From contig CM074149.1 of the NCBI GenBank assembly GCA_037178625.1, positions 1,488,001-1,552,000 of the forward strand: 64,000 bases of DNA. Direction: 5' to 3'. The notes beneath the pieces are model-generated. The model was not told the origin of the DNA and ran no database searches. It saw only the letters and a program-made list of their open reading frames with translations. The stretch is from Skeletonema tropicum (lineage: Eukaryota > Bacillariophyta > Thalassiosirophyceae > Thalassiosirales > Thalassiosiraceae). Positions 11,515 through 22,436 of this stretch are shown piece after piece. A program made the position numbers and the translations under genes. Position 1 is the stretch's first letter; each line of letters begins with the position of its first letter.

Positions 11515-11947
11515 TCCTTAATTAAACCCTGCTCTAGAGAAGTGGGGCTAACAAAATATTTTTTTATTTTTGAAGGGACGCCACTGATTCAAAGTCCACT
11601 CAACGAGAGGAGCATTTTAAGCCTATAAAAGGGTAGGTTAGCCCCTGTGGCGGCTGAGAACTAACAAATCGGCAAAAATTGGGGAGGATGACCATACACT
11701 TAGCCTTTATTGCTAGTGGAAAAAGTATGCAGAAGTATGCAGGGTCAAGAATAAGGGCATAAAACTACTATGTGCCCAGCGAACGGGTTCCTGGACGTGG
11801 GCAAGTTCGTCGCGTGGGCAGCCAAGTACAGCCAAGATCCGAAACCTCCATCCAACATCCACACGAACACGCACAATCAACATTATCACACAACTTGACG
11901 GACGTGTATGTATTGGAACAACGTGACAAATAATTAATGAAATTAAG
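11515..11947. other. No gene seen
   Basis: The interval is AT-rich intergenic sequence with a short direct repeat (TCCTTAATTAA at about 11503 and 11515). It lies between the ORF at 10936 and the 3' end of the Crypton-like gene. Confidence 0.4.
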
Positions 11948-13263
11948 CTACACCATATTCATGTCTTCCTCCTTCTTACGCGAGACATTTATCTCTCTCA
12001 ACTTCCTACAGTAAGTTGACACTTTCCAGGTACTCTTCGGACTTGCAAATTCTGGATACTCCTCCTGGATAGCTTTCAGAGCTTTGTCATAAGTGCTTCT
12101 AAAGAACTCAAAGTCCATATCATGGACGTGACGAGTGCGAATCTCGTCTTCAACTTCTTTCTCCATCAATTCCATTATTGGCTTCCAATTATTGTCGTAG
12201 GATCTCCTCAACCTGCGTGGCAAGTTGCCTTTCTTCATCAGGCGGAAAGGCCTGACTGGTGCATTAATCTGTTCGCCATTGCCATCTAGAATAGCATAGG
12301 AAGGAAACCCCTGCAGCCATCTTGTCCACCCAGAATATAAATCTGCTGATGGCATCTCAAAGCTTAACGGAACAAGCCAATCCGACTGATGCTTCTTACT
12401 TGCCGCTGCATGAGGATCTTGATACGTGTAAGAAGGATAGAGGCGTGCCTCCAGTCTCTCAGGCAAGGAAGCGGAAGCTGGCACACCGCCATTGGTATGA
12501 ACTGAAGAAGATGCCCCAATGCGAGCCATAATCCGTTCCTCCATTTCCACCATTTTTTGCGCAATCGGCGCAGTCGCTGTTGCAGTAGCAGCAGCAACTG
12601 TTTCCGCCACGAAAGTTGCGGTGATGTTCCCATTTTCAGTCGCTCGTTCTTCCATTGCATTCTTCACTATTCCCGCTAAATTGTCCTTCAGCCACTCAAC
12701 ATCACGGCGATATTTGCGTAGAAGCTTCATTGCGTCACGTATTTCGTCGCGGATCAAAACACTTGGCGGGACGCCTGTCGGGCGTTTCACAGTACCCGCC
12801 GGTTCCAATGTAACAAGTTTCTCCAGTTCTTTGAGTAACTTTGATCGTATGTGTAACGAATCTCCTTCTCTTCATCTTTCCATTGATTACTCAAGAAGGA
12901 TTGAAGAAATTTGGTGGGAAATTGATCGTAGAAGAAGCTATGCGTCGCGTTGTGATAGTGACGAGTTTTGTCTGCTTTCTCCTCGGAGGTGAGTTCGTAC
13001 ACAACTTCATTATAAACATCAGGGTACTCCGTCTGCAAATATTCCTGCACTTTCTTAACACGCCGACGATAATCTGGCATGCATTGAACAGTGAATGAGT
13101 TTGTTGTCTCCACAGCATCGGCGTGTTGGACTTTCAGTTTCGCTGGTTGCTTTGCCTCTTCGCTGCGGCTGTCATCATCACTGCTGCTGCTGGCGTCGTT
13201 GCTTTTCCTCTTCTTTCTAGGTTCAAAGGAAGACCCATGGTTGCTCCGCACCATGATTAACAA
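11948..13263 (-). pseudogene. Crypton-like tyrosine recombinase remnant lacking the catalytic core
   Basis: Two minus-strand frames join near 12840. The upstream one (13263 to about 12840) has a nuclear-type basic start (EPRKKRKSND), then MPDYRRRVKKVQEYLQTEYP, LTSEEKADK and FLSNQWK, which I recognise as the N-terminal region of Crypton tyrosine recombinases in stramenopile algae. The downstream one (about 12840 to 11948) resembles the C-terminal region of the same proteins (GVPPSVLIRDEIRDAMKLL, an Ala/Thr-rich helix, and a Trp-rich end with LRRSYDNNWKPIMELMEKEV). The central 250 or so residues, which would carry the R...HxxR...Y catalytic residues, are absent, and the two parts meet with a frame change. 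It is therefore a deletion derivative. Family assignment is from memory of motif patterns and needs a profile search. Confidence 0.5.
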
Positions 13264-13921
13264 TACAGATGACGGCGGTCGGCGGTGATGGAGAGTGTCG
13301 CCGGCGGGGGTTTGTTTGTGTCAATGGTCGACGCAGGGATTATTTATTATTTCACTGCTGCGCCGCTCTATGCAGGATGCAGAGATGCAGAAGGGGGGTG
13401 ACGAGGAGATATTGATGAGCGGGGGAGGGATGGCATGTGATAGAAGTGATGGCCGTACTCCGTACTGTTCGTCGAAGGGAGTAGTAGGAGGTAGTAGGGC
13501 TCATCAGTTTATGTGTGTTTCCTAGCTTTGTAGCGCAATCCTCGTGTGAGATGCTTTCGTATGCATTCTCGCTTTTTTCTGACATACTTTTTCCAAAGTA
13601 CAAGTACAAATACTCGAATTTTGACAGATTTACGCGAGGGATTGGATCTAGGATTTGGAAATATGTAGTATGTCATATCTGCATACGATCTGTCATATTC
13701 GACGTATTTCTGCATTAGTACGCAGCAGCTCGACCGGACGCGGGACAGAGGAGGTGGGGACGGACCCTTTTTTCCGGGAACCGTTCGTTTGGCTTGATCA
13801 GTCCTATGAAGAAGATCTCGTCTATCTCTCCAGAGCCGCCCCCACCCTATTCAGCTATCTAACTTCCGCAGATGGCGATACATCTCCAGCCTTCTATTAC
13901 ATTGTTTCCACACCTCCCATC

Positions 13922-14553
13922 ATGCTATTGGTAAAACTCCTCAGTCCTAATGCCACTATGCCAACTCGCTGGTCACCCGAATCTGCTGGGTTTGATTTAT
14001 GTGCAGCGGAGCCTAAAGTCGTACCTGCTGGGGGGATGGCAGTTATTAAAACTGACTTGAGTGTTGCCTGTCCAGAGGGAACTTATGCCCGTATCGCTCC
14101 AAGGAGGCAAGTCCGACAATGCTCGATATTGTGTGCTATGTTATCATGCATTCATATTAATTCCTGCGTTTTGTTCTGTTGTGTATTATGTAGTGGTGTT
14201 GCTGTTAAGAGAATGATCGGCTGTGGTGCTGGAGTTGTCGATGCTGACTGTAAGCTAAAATTGAAGTACAAATTAACAGCCTCGCTTATTTCATTGTAAC
14301 CCATCTCAAAATTTCATATTCATATATTTTTTAAACAGATCGAGGAAATGTAGGTGTGGTTCTCTTCAATTTCGGTCATGAGGATTTTCATGTTTACATT
14401 GGAGATCGCATTGCCCAATTAATCCTCGAAAGAATTTCAATGGTTCATGCAGTGCAGGTTGACGAATTGACAGAGACACAACGTGGTGTTGGTGGATTTG
14501 GATCGACATCTGCACCCAGCAGCAGAAGAGACAAAAGTGATTTACCTCCGTGA
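13922..14553 (+). CDS. DUT: dUTP diphosphatase (dUTPase), three exons
   Basis: This enzyme hydrolyses dUTP to dUMP and pyrophosphate, keeping uracil out of DNA and feeding dTMP synthesis. All five trimeric dUTPase motifs can be read after splicing: motif 1 AGFDLCAAE, motif 2 IAPRSGVAV across the first intron, motif 3 [19 protein letters not shown] across the second intron, motif 4 [12 protein letters not shown], and the C-terminal P-loop-like motif 5 GVGGFGSTS. Exons are 13922-14106, 14194-14249 and 14339-14553. The first intron has a GC-AG boundary (AG|GCAAGT); the second is GTAAGC...AG. The frame is open upstream to 13655, so an N-terminal extension for organelle targeting is possible, but ATG 13922 gives the compact family length of about 151 residues. 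The C-terminal tail is short and basic. Confidence 0.93.
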
Positions 14554-14772
14554 TAGATTACGAAGAGAGAACTCTCACTGTGAAATTGTTGGATTTATTG
14601 CGTGCGTCTTTCCCCATGTCATCTATCAAAGCCATTGCAAAATATTGTTCGGGTTAAACATGTGTCGCCCTCTCTCGCGGATCAACTAACGCCAGGGGTG
14701 CATTCCGTCCAACCAACACTGCCACGGCCACGGCTCCAGCACCAAATATACATATATATAATTTATAATATC

Positions 14773-15074
14773 ATTCGTGTTACATAGATGTGGCACATTT
14801 TGGATAGGTAAATGGCATTAATACATAGTTACTTCTAGCTTGTGCAGCTTCTCTCAGATGTCTTGCTTGTTTTGGTATTCAATCAAAGTGGCAGTCATTG
14901 CAAAATATTGTGTAGGTTAAACTATTTAGTGTTGTTGATCGCCTTCTATTCGTGTTACATAGATGTGGCACATTTTGGATAGGTAAATGGCATTAATACA
15001 TAGTTACTTCTAGCTTGTGCAGCTTCTCTCAGATGTCTTGCTTGTTTTGGTATTCAATCAAAGTGGCAGTCAGT
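14773..15074. repeat. 125-bp direct duplication at the MORN gene 3' end
   Basis: A segment beginning ATTCGTGTTACATAGATGTG occurs at about 14773-14897 and again, almost unchanged, at about 14950-15074. The second copy contains the stop and last codons of the MORN protein. The first is therefore a partial duplicate of the gene's 3' end, and the 50 or so bases between them are unique. Confidence 0.85.
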
Positions 15075-15451
15075 TTCGAAACTTGTGTCTTCAATTTTTT
15101 AGCTTCTCTGACAAGCTTCAATGAGGATGCTTCAGGTCTACCTTTTCGGAAGTAGCACGTGTACGAGTCTCCATTCGACCAAGTTAGGCAGCCCCATCCG
15201 TGTTCGAATCCATCGCGGAACAATCCCGTGTATTTTACATCGCTCTTGAACTCGTAAACGCCCCATCCGTGTGGAATGAAACGGTGCTTTGCCATGCCCT
15301 TTCCTTTTCCTCTGCTGTTGCGCAACTTCGTCTTACGAACAGAACCGCTGTATAGTCCACCAGAATAATGAATCTTCATTTTGAAGTTAAGTGAAATAAT
15401 ACCGACAGATGTTGATGACGATGCAGCCAATGATGTCTTCTTTGAGAACAA
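15029..15451 (-). CDS. MORN-repeat protein
   Basis: MORN repeats are visible as YSGGLYSGSV, GWGVYEFKSDVKYTGLFRDG and HGWGCLTWSNGDSYTCYFRKG, the usual YxGxxxxGxxxGxGxxxxxxG pattern. A coiled-coil-like C-terminus (KLVREAKKLKTQVSKLTATL) follows. MORN motifs bind membranes or act as scaffolds, and nothing here points to a specific role. The start at 15451 is uncertain, because a stretch of Ser-rich sequence precedes a second Met just before KIHYSGG, and an upstream exon is possible. The 3' end has been partly duplicated. Confidence 0.75.
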   Translation of the reverse strand: MFSKKTSLAASSSTSVGIISLNFKMKIHYSGGLYSGSVRKTKLRNSRGKGKGMAKHRFIPHGWGVYEFKSDVKYTGLFRDGFEHGWGCLTWSNGDSYTCYFRKGRPEASSLKLVREAKKLKTQVSKLTATLIEYQNKQDI

Positions 15452-15606
15452 AGCAAATCGGATTTATGAGCCAAGCTCGGATCGGCCAACCCCAAATCAA
15501 AGCAAGCAGCATATTATTCAATAGTAGTCCTAAGGTAGGGTTCTCACCCTTTGTTTTGATTCTGGGGTCTGCTACCTTTTACAAGATGTACAGGGCGGAA
15601 GTGGTG

Positions 15607-15745
15607 TGAACTTTTTTCAAATTGAGTTTTTGGGACTCAGTACCATCAAACCTGAGTCCACGATTAACTTCAATTTCAAATCTACCTTGGACGGAATTGG
15701 TATGAACTTTTTTCAAATTGAGTTTTTGGGACTTACATCAAACCT
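15607..15745. repeat. Short direct repeat in intergenic DNA
   Basis: The block GAACTTTTTTCAAATTGAGT followed by ttttgggact occurs at about 15609 and again at about 15703, with 'catcaaacctgagtcca' and 'catcaaacctaagtcca' following each. The unit is about 95 bp. No gene is visible from 15452 to 16075. Confidence 0.7.
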
Positions 15746-16075
15746 AAGTCCATGCATCAGGGAAGTCGCTTGGCCTCTCTTTTGTGGCAACAAGTACAAT
15801 ACCTATTTGAAGTCCGATCACAGGTTCCAGTCAAGTGCTGTTTTGGTGTCATGGTTGCAAGAGATGTCGGATATTATACTGCTGAGGCTTATTTCATCGG
15901 CCTGATTGAGATTGAGGATCCAACTTGTGTGCTATTGATATATTCAAATTTGATGCTATAAGCGTGAGACTAATATGTCAAGATCGTATACAACAACATA
16001 AACTAAAGAAAGACTACTAATCAGCATTCAGTGATGATCGAACAGCGCACTATATTAGGGAGATATAGGAGTAAT

Positions 16076-16386
16076 TCAGAAGTCTGCGTCGAGGCTGAAC
16101 ACTTGATCCTCCTGGGCTACACCAACACCACTCTTAGCATACTCTCCAACGCGCCTCTCGAAGAAGTTAGTTTTCCCCTGCAGACTGATCATCTCCATCC
16201 ATTCAAATGGATTGGCAGCTCCGTATTGCTTGGGGCATCCAAGGGCAGCCAACAAACGATCAGCACAGAACTCAATGTACTGGCACATGAGGTCTCCGTT
16301 CATACCAATCAGGGAAACAGGAAGGGCCTCCACCACAAACTCCTTCTCGATCTGGACAGCATTAGTTATAATCTCGTCAACACCCC
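16076..16386 (-). pseudogene. 3' fragment of ribonucleotide reductase small subunit (R2)
   Basis: The frame reads [20 protein letters not shown], then [39 protein letters not shown] and the terminal acidic-aromatic tail SLDADF. These match the C-terminal 100 residues of class I R2, including the flexible tail that docks on the large subunit. The iron-ligand and tyrosyl-radical region upstream is not present in the following several hundred bases. Upstream of about 16386 the sequence is C-rich on the plus strand and offers no clear splice acceptor. It is either the last exon of a gene with a distant upstream exon or, more likely, a stranded fragment. Confidence 0.8.
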
Positions 16387-16439
16387 CCCTTCCTGTGCCC
16401 TTTCCTCCTTCTTCCTACATAACGTATGTAGCTAACTCG

Positions 16440-17781
16440 TAACTCGAGCCTGGTTTGTACGCATATTTTTTTAAGTTGCTTGTTTGTACTCTATTTTTTA
16501 AGCTGCTTATTTCTAATTCATGGACGTAGGAATTAGTAGTCGATTTTAAAAAAGCGCAACTCTTCCGCCCACGGACAGATTCTGTTTTTCCGAGTAGCTC
16601 TAGCCATACTAAGTAAGTATAACTTACCTACATGTACGCTAACGCTTTACATGGTTAGTAGAGTTAGTCTTTACTTTTTAGCTCTCCCTTAGTATGTCCG
16701 GTCGAATACAAAGCTGGCCGGCTTTTAAGGCAGTCAAGTGCGCAGAGGTTTGGCCAACTCTTGAAGCGAACGGCCTCAAACAGAGCAATTTCGAGGAGGG
16801 TGTACCGCAAGGTGTCTTGCCAGATGAAGGAGATAACCATCTTAACCTGTGGAATGCATTTTCCGACATGAAGAGCTACCATGAAGAGTTCTACCCCGAA
16901 GATACCTGTCATGTTGGACCTTGTCCTGGTGATGGCACTCCTCCAGATGCTATTGTTGAGGATGACAAATCTTCCTTACTCATCATGGGATCTTGCCTAC
17001 TTGGATCTTCTTCATGGTTACGTGGCTTCTGGTAGATTCGCAGACTATTGCAGTGGTAGAGAAGAGTTAGAGATATTGTATAAGGAAAGTCGGAGTAATC
17101 TATTCTGGATTTGATGATGTCGAAGGATAAGCATGAGAGAAATTGTCGAATGATAAAGATGGGTAGTGTCATCGTCGTCAAGATTTCTGTACCTCAGGAT
17201 TGTGGTAGCGTTAAAATAAACGTGTAGGTGTAGGGGTATTGCTAATAATATACCGTTCCAGTCCTAGCCAAGATGGAAGAGAATCAGGCGTAGAGAGATG
17301 AATCGACCGACACATATGTGGACATCATCTGCACCTCCAAACGAGCTTGATGTCATGAATACAGATCGTTCTACCTTCTGTGTGACTGTGACCATTGGAA
17401 TTGTATGTCTCTATCATACCAAGAGCATACAAAATTTTGGGTTTCATATGCAGCTCACTCTCGGCCACAGAAGTATTATATTATGTCGCTGATAAAAAGT
17501 GCCATGCAGTTCAAATCTTGGTGGAGTCACGTAGAGGCAGTACTACTACGGCGTAATGAGTGTAGTACCTACATCATTTTCTATGCGAAATGATGTCCTA
17601 ATCTTATTTCTTCCTGATTCTTAACTCTTAAACTCAATGCCATCAACATTATAGCAAGATCCAAGGTAATTACCTCTCCCCCCAAGTCTTCATTTCTGCC
17701 TCATCGTCCGCCCCATATCTATCGTCATCCATCTCTCCCATGGTGGCCTGCTAGATCCTCCCCCGGTCTCCTTTGCTCGAC
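16440..17781. other. No recognised gene
   Basis: Short overlapping ORFs exist on both strands between 16664 and 17114 (for example FIWQDTLRYTLLEIALFEAV on the minus strand), but I cannot assign a family or decide on a coding strand. A GT-rich Thalassiosirales-type intergenic pattern continues to 17781. Confidence 0.3.
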
Positions 17782-18816
17782 CTATTCGTCCATTTCATCT
17801 TCATCGTCACTATCGCTTTCTTCATCTTCACTATCGCTTTCTTCATCCTCGTAATCATCCATTTCATCTTCATCGTCACTATCGCTTTCTTCATCCTCGT
17901 AATCATCCACTTCAAACGTGTACGACGGCAAATCCAGAAAAGGAAGGACATTCTTCATCACGATATCGTGAGGCAAAGCATGATGCAGTGTAGAGCCAGC
18001 CTCATCCAAATAGCGTTGGTGCTCTGCTTGGTAGTGAATAATTTTGCGAAGAAGTGATCTGATCCACCTTCGTATCACCCAGGCGTTTTCTCCCGCTTCA
18101 TTATATTCTTTTTCACCAGCATATGTATTGGGAAGAATTTGATTGATTGAATCAATTTTTTCATTCATGTCATTTCTCCAGTCGTCCAATTGTAGAGCGG
18201 CGATGGTTTCGTGTAGTTCTCCCCTAACCAAATCTACATGCTTCAAATTTGCACATCCCACGAATACGCCATCATCGATAATCAAACCATCTTTCAATGG
18301 GACGGTGATTCGTTCTAGAGAGGTGCAGTTGATGAATGCCTCATCACCAATTCTTTCCAGCTTGCTACCAAACTTTACTTTACGTCTGTCAGGGCGGTAC
18401 AAAGATTGAATACCTCCTTCTCAACGATCTCGACGGATGGCAGGTTGATGCTCCTCAAAGATGTGCAGCCTCTGAATGTCCCTTGTTTAATTATTTCCAG
18501 CTTGTCGCATTCGACATCCATCAGGGCTGTACAACAATTGAATGCGTCAAACTCGACAATTTTGACACCCGGCATGACTATTCGTCTCAAGGAAGTGCAC
18601 ACATACTGAATGCCTCGTTTCCAATCTTTTCGACACCCTCATGACAGATGAATAGAAGTATGTTCTGATGCCATATGAATGCCCATCTCCGAATGACGGT
18701 GACTGATTTATGCACGTGTCGACGATGATCTTTACAAATCCATCACCCAGAGTAATATCGCCCGCCTCACCCCTGTAAATTCTCCTAATAATGCCCTCAT
18801 CCTGGGGGACATCCAT
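17782..18816 (-). pseudogene. Broken BspA-type LRR paralogue with acidic tail
   Basis: Three minus-strand frames together match the LRR protein at 8675-9583: a start at 18816 (DVPQDEGIIRRIYRGEAGD), repeats such as LRRIVMPGVKIVEFDAF and IIKQGTFRGCTSLRSINLPS between 18602 and 18375, and the C-terminal part from 18402 onward ending LPHDIVMKNVLPFLDLPSYT. At least two frame changes separate the parts, so no single product is made without them being sequencing errors. Unlike its paralogue it ends in a repetitive Asp/Glu/Ser tail built from a duplicated 48-base unit. It represents a recent duplicate now decaying. Confidence 0.75.
17790..17915. repeat. Acidic-tail tandem repeat
   Basis: The unit CATTTCATCTTCATCGTCAC followed by tatcgctttcttcatc is repeated in whole or part four times. 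On the minus strand it encodes the Asp/Glu/Ser tail of the broken LRR gene. Slippage of this kind is likely to vary in length between strains. Confidence 0.8.
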
Positions 18817-19161
18817 GATGACACTGTTACAGCAGATGATACGCAGCAATAAACCGAAGATAGCAGATGGCCAGAGGCAGGATGAGGGTCCAGGCTACAG
18901 GATGCGCTCAGCGGAAATCTTTGTCCTTTGTCCTTTGCGCTCGCTCGTTCGGCTTCGGCTTCGGCTTCGGCTTCGCTTGTTGTGGCTGTTTGTTCGTTTG
19001 GCTTCATGCGTGCTCTTGCCTCGTCCCGGTGCTAGCTCTAGAGCCGCGCACCGCTGTGTTTTATTTTGATAAGTATCTAAGATAGAGATGAGCATCTTTT
19101 CATTCGGCACAAAAAGGGGGCTCAAAGCGCTGAAAGCCGCTCCCCAAGATTCCCGACACAA

Positions 19162-19713
19162 GCAATGGTTACCAGATATTGTAATTGTAGACAGATAGCT
19201 TGGCGCTCAAAGACAGCGTCTACGTTGGTGTGTTTCCTCCATATTAATGACTGCCTCTTTCATGCAAAAGATGTGATAAAAGGGTTGCAAGTTGATTTAT
19301 ACCTCAACCAAAATTAGGCACTGCCACTGCGTCACGGCTCAAGGATTGGTATTTCATGTGTGGGACTGGGACGGGCTTGTTACTTTGGGGGCTCAGAGTG
19401 TTACCATAAACCTCGTCTTAGTAGACATATATTGAATACACGTGCTGACTTCAGTGATAGTTGTAAACCATTCTCACGAAATAAAGTTGCACATTATGTT
19501 TCTGTGACAGCACCCCCTTCAAACAATAATTAATTTATATGTAGGCAGCTCAATATTGAAGTCACATTATTATTATCACAATGAATGCCTATTCAAGATA
19601 TTACACTTTCGTTGATATTTACTTTTATTCCTATTTAAATTCATTCATGATAATATTCAACAGTGCAACAACGTAAAATAATTTTACACGATGGCGGCCC
19701 ACTACATACCCCT
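19162..19713. other. No gene seen
   Basis: AT-rich sequence with no coherent frame. A 'cggctt' hexamer run (about 18950-18975) lies just upstream of it, in the 5' flank of the broken LRR gene. Confidence 0.4.
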
Positions 19714-19717
19714 TTAG

Positions 19718-20389
19718 TTAGTTACGCTCACAAACAATGCGGCTGACAAAGGGATCCTCCGTCTTGTACTTGGCCATTCCCTGTCCAGTAATCTCATACT
19801 TAATGGTGAAACCCAATGTCTGGAGCAAGTCAACAAGCTTGGCAGTCTCAACATACCTACGATAATGACCCTTTCCATGTTCCTTTTCCAACGCTTCGTC
19901 AAGTGAGCAGCGATATTCCATGTATAGCGTATCTCCACTCTTGGTCGCGGAGGCAAGTGCCTCGAGGTAGACATATTCCTGTTGTTCATCCAATGCATGC
20001 ATGAAGAAACGGTTGTACAATGTGAGGTTGTAGTTGTCATCTGCGTTGGCCCCGGCACGAGCTTGATCGATCAATGACTGGACGTGTTCTGGCTTGCTCA
20101 CGTCACAAACGGAGAATGTGGCGTTGGATGGTGAGTCCTTCTGGAGTTTATCAACAGCTGCGCCACTTAAGTCGCCGGAATAGACACGGAAGCCTTGAGA
20201 TGCCATGTATTTCGAATCACGGCCATTTCCACAACCAAACTCGACGAATGGACGTGTCTTGGGTGCTTCGATGGCAGTTAGGCAGCAGAACTGTGAGGGG
20301 ACACTGACGGTGAACTTGGTTGCGTAGAAGCTGTCCCAGTAGTTAGCTTCGTTGGTGACGACTTTCTTTACGGTAGGATCGACAGTCAT
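19718..20389 (-). CDS. Class I SAM-dependent methyltransferase
   Basis: The 223-residue protein carries motif I, VEFGCGNGRDSKYMA (about residues 49-63), the SAM-binding glycine loop, followed by an acidic residue after beta-2 (VYSGDLSG, about 69-76) and FSVCDV at the position of the third strand. It later has a conserved-looking NRFFMHALDE block, similar to those of small-molecule methyltransferases of the Methyltransf_11/25 kind. There is no signal peptide, so it is likely soluble. The substrate cannot be told from sequence. Length fits a single-domain enzyme. The start at 20389 directly precedes a good frame, and no intron is needed. Confidence 0.85.
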   Translation of the reverse strand: MTVDPTVKKVVTNEANYWDSFYATKFTVSVPSQFCCLTAIEAPKTRPFVEFGCGNGRDSKYMASQGFRVYSGDLSGAAVDKLQKDSPSNATFSVCDVSKPEHVQSLIDQARAGANADDNYNLTLYNRFFMHALDEQQEYVYLEALASATKSGDTLYMEYRCSLDEALEKEHGKGHYRRYVETAKLVDLLQTLGFTIKYEITGQGMAKYKTEDPFVSRIVCERN

Positions 20390-20505
20390 GATGGAAATTG
20401 ATGCAAAAATTATGGCAACTTCTATTTGTTCTCTGTGATGTGGAAACTTGGCTCCTTTCTGCTTCTGCTTCCGGACCAGCCCCTGGGCTGGAGGCAGTCA
20501 TCGGG

Positions 20506-21215
20506 GCACACAAGATCTTATGGCTATTAAATTACCTATTTCTGCCCAAATTTTGTGCATTTTCTTACCAATTGGGTAGTTGAAGTCTCCAGTCTGATCC
20601 GTATCCAGGCCCTGAGAAATGAAGGAATGAAGGATGACCGGACATTGTTTTTATCATGACTTGCGATGAGGGTCATCGGTTCAAGGAATCAGGAATCAAA
20701 CTTCCGATTTGCCTACATAGAGGGTCTTCAGACACATGTCTGAGTCACTAGAAGGACTCAGCACATACACTTTGTATTGTGTGGGCTGGCAGGTGCTTGG
20801 AAACATGCTCTGCTAGCTCTTTGATTCCGTCCGTCAAGCACACAAGATCTTGTGGCTATTAAATTACCTACTTATTTCTGCCCATATGCTCCCAACAAAA
20901 GGAATCAAACTTCCGGACCCTGGGATATGACCACCCTACATAGGATCTTCAGACACCTGTCTGAGTCACTTGAAGGACTCAGCACTCTATCTCTCTGCAC
21001 ACGTGCAGAGTCCCTCTGAAGAGGACTCCATGTGTGACAGAAGACCCTAGCTATGTAGGGTGGGAGAAGGATGACCGTGACCGTGATTCGTGGCGACATC
21101 ATCAAACTTCCAATCACGCACGGAAGATTTTACATACATATAGGGAAATGAACGAGGAACGAATAGACTGGGAAATGACCCCTGACTCACGAGAAGGATG
21201 ACCGTGATTCGTGGC
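20506..21215. repeat. Imperfect intergenic duplications
   Basis: Several blocks occur twice: one beginning GCACACAAGATCTTATGGCT (about 20497 and 20834), one beginning TCTTCAGACACATGTCTGAG (about 20726 and 20948), and one reading AAGGATGACCGTGATTCGTG (about 21066-21090 and 21192-21215). They look like successive local duplications of about 220-340 bp. No gene is visible between 20390 and 21452. Confidence 0.7.
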
Positions 21216-21452
21216 GACATTGTGTGTGTATGTGGCCTAAACACAGGGTTTACTTTTCACAATAGTAAGCTTAGCAGCGTAAAACACATCTTGTTGAGTG
21301 AGCCTCCGTTCATGTTCCTTCTTCAATCAGGCCATGAAGGCTACTGTCAGGTACATACCTTTTTATGTCAAAGAAGTCATTACTTAATGTAGTAGCTCCT
21401 TCCCTCTGAACGTACCTACCATTGTAGTCGCATACTTACAACACCGCCAACG

Positions 21453-22436
21453 ATGAAGCCCTTCCCACTCATTGCAATCGCAGCTGGCGCCTCCGTAGGC
21501 CTAGTCGTGTTCTTGTTGTCCAGCAATAACAGCAATAATGACGCTTCCCCCTCTATCAGACGACTGAGCTTATCACCCGACCCACACACAACAGTGCTCA
21601 AAGCATCCTTAGAGGGGTGGTTCCAAACACAACAGGTAGACTCGTTACCCAAATGTCCACTGCGCACCCACCTGTCCTCCTTCAGCACCGATCGAATTGG
21701 ACCGATATATCACCAAGTGCCCAAGACATTACAGGAGTCCAACTGTCTGTTATTCGATTGCAATCAAGATGTGACAGAGTGCGATAACGGAGATGAGACA
21801 AATTACAATGGAGACAAACCGCCGTGCTGTACGCACGTGCTTCGTGACATGAATCGTATCTTTGATGAGGAAATGTGTGCACTGGGACTGGATTACTTTG
21901 TAGCGTTTGGGTCTCTACTGGGCTTACGTCGAGCGGATCGATTTATACCCTGGAGTGCTGACGGGGATATAATGCTACATTCCGAGGAGGCAATGAATGC
22001 GTTGGTGATATTGTGGGATAGTCAGAAAACTGGAATGTCACATCATCATTCGATAATCAATCGAATGTGTATCAATCCGGAGTTTGCAAATGGAGGGTTG
22101 AAGAAGTGGGCGTATGACGAAGAACGGTATCGGAAAGCTATTGATGGGTGGGATAGGAAGTGGAATTTGGGATTCCCGTATTTGGACCTTTATTTAGGCC
22201 ACGTAGTAGAGGATGGTAATATGTTTGAGTGGAACAGGTGCCATCATTATTTCAAGGATGTGTTTCCTACCGAACGAAAACTTGTGTATGATGGCCAATT
22301 TGCCATGAATTTCCCACCCAACCCGGATCAAATCCTTCGAACGGACTATGGGAATAGATGGAGATTCCCCCCAACGGAGGAGGAGAGGAAAAAGCATGGT
22401 GGCAAGTTGTGCCCGTATGGTCCTGGCCAAGAGTAA
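21453..22436 (+). CDS. LicD/fukutin-like nucleotidyltransferase-fold protein, type II membrane anchored
   Basis: A hydrophobic anchor (PLIAIAAGASVGLVVFLL, residues 4-21) precedes a Ser-rich stem and a luminal domain. The LicD signature is present as AFGSLLGLRRADRFIPWSAD followed by GDI (about residues 152-174), where D171 and D173 would be the metal-binding Asp pair. Further family marks are FPYLDLYLG and YGNRWRFPP near the C-terminus. LicD and fukutin-related proteins transfer phosphorylcholine or ribitol phosphate to glycans, usually in the Golgi. Which substrate this diatom protein uses is unknown. A Cys-rich stretch (CNQDVTECDNGDETN) precedes the catalytic part. The length of 327 residues is normal and no intron is required. 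Confidence 0.85.
   Translation: MKPFPLIAIAAGASVGLVVFLLSSNNSNNDASPSIRRLSLSPDPHTTVLKASLEGWFQTQQVDSLPKCPLRTHLSSFSTDRIGPIYHQVPKTLQESNCLLFDCNQDVTECDNGDETNYNGDKPPCCTHVLRDMNRIFDEEMCALGLDYFVAFGSLLGLRRADRFIPWSADGDIMLHSEEAMNALVILWDSQKTGMSHHHSIINRMCINPEFANGGLKKWAYDEERYRKAIDGWDRKWNLGFPYLDLYLGHVVEDGNMFEWNRCHHYFKDVFPTERKLVYDGQFAMNFPPNPDQILRTDYGNRWRFPPTEEERKKHGGKLCPYGPGQE

Noticed and set aside
17773..18057. Plus-strand ORF with repeated IAFFI... hydrophobic segments
   Set aside because: It is the antisense shadow of the Asp/Glu/Ser tail repeat of the LRR pseudogene.
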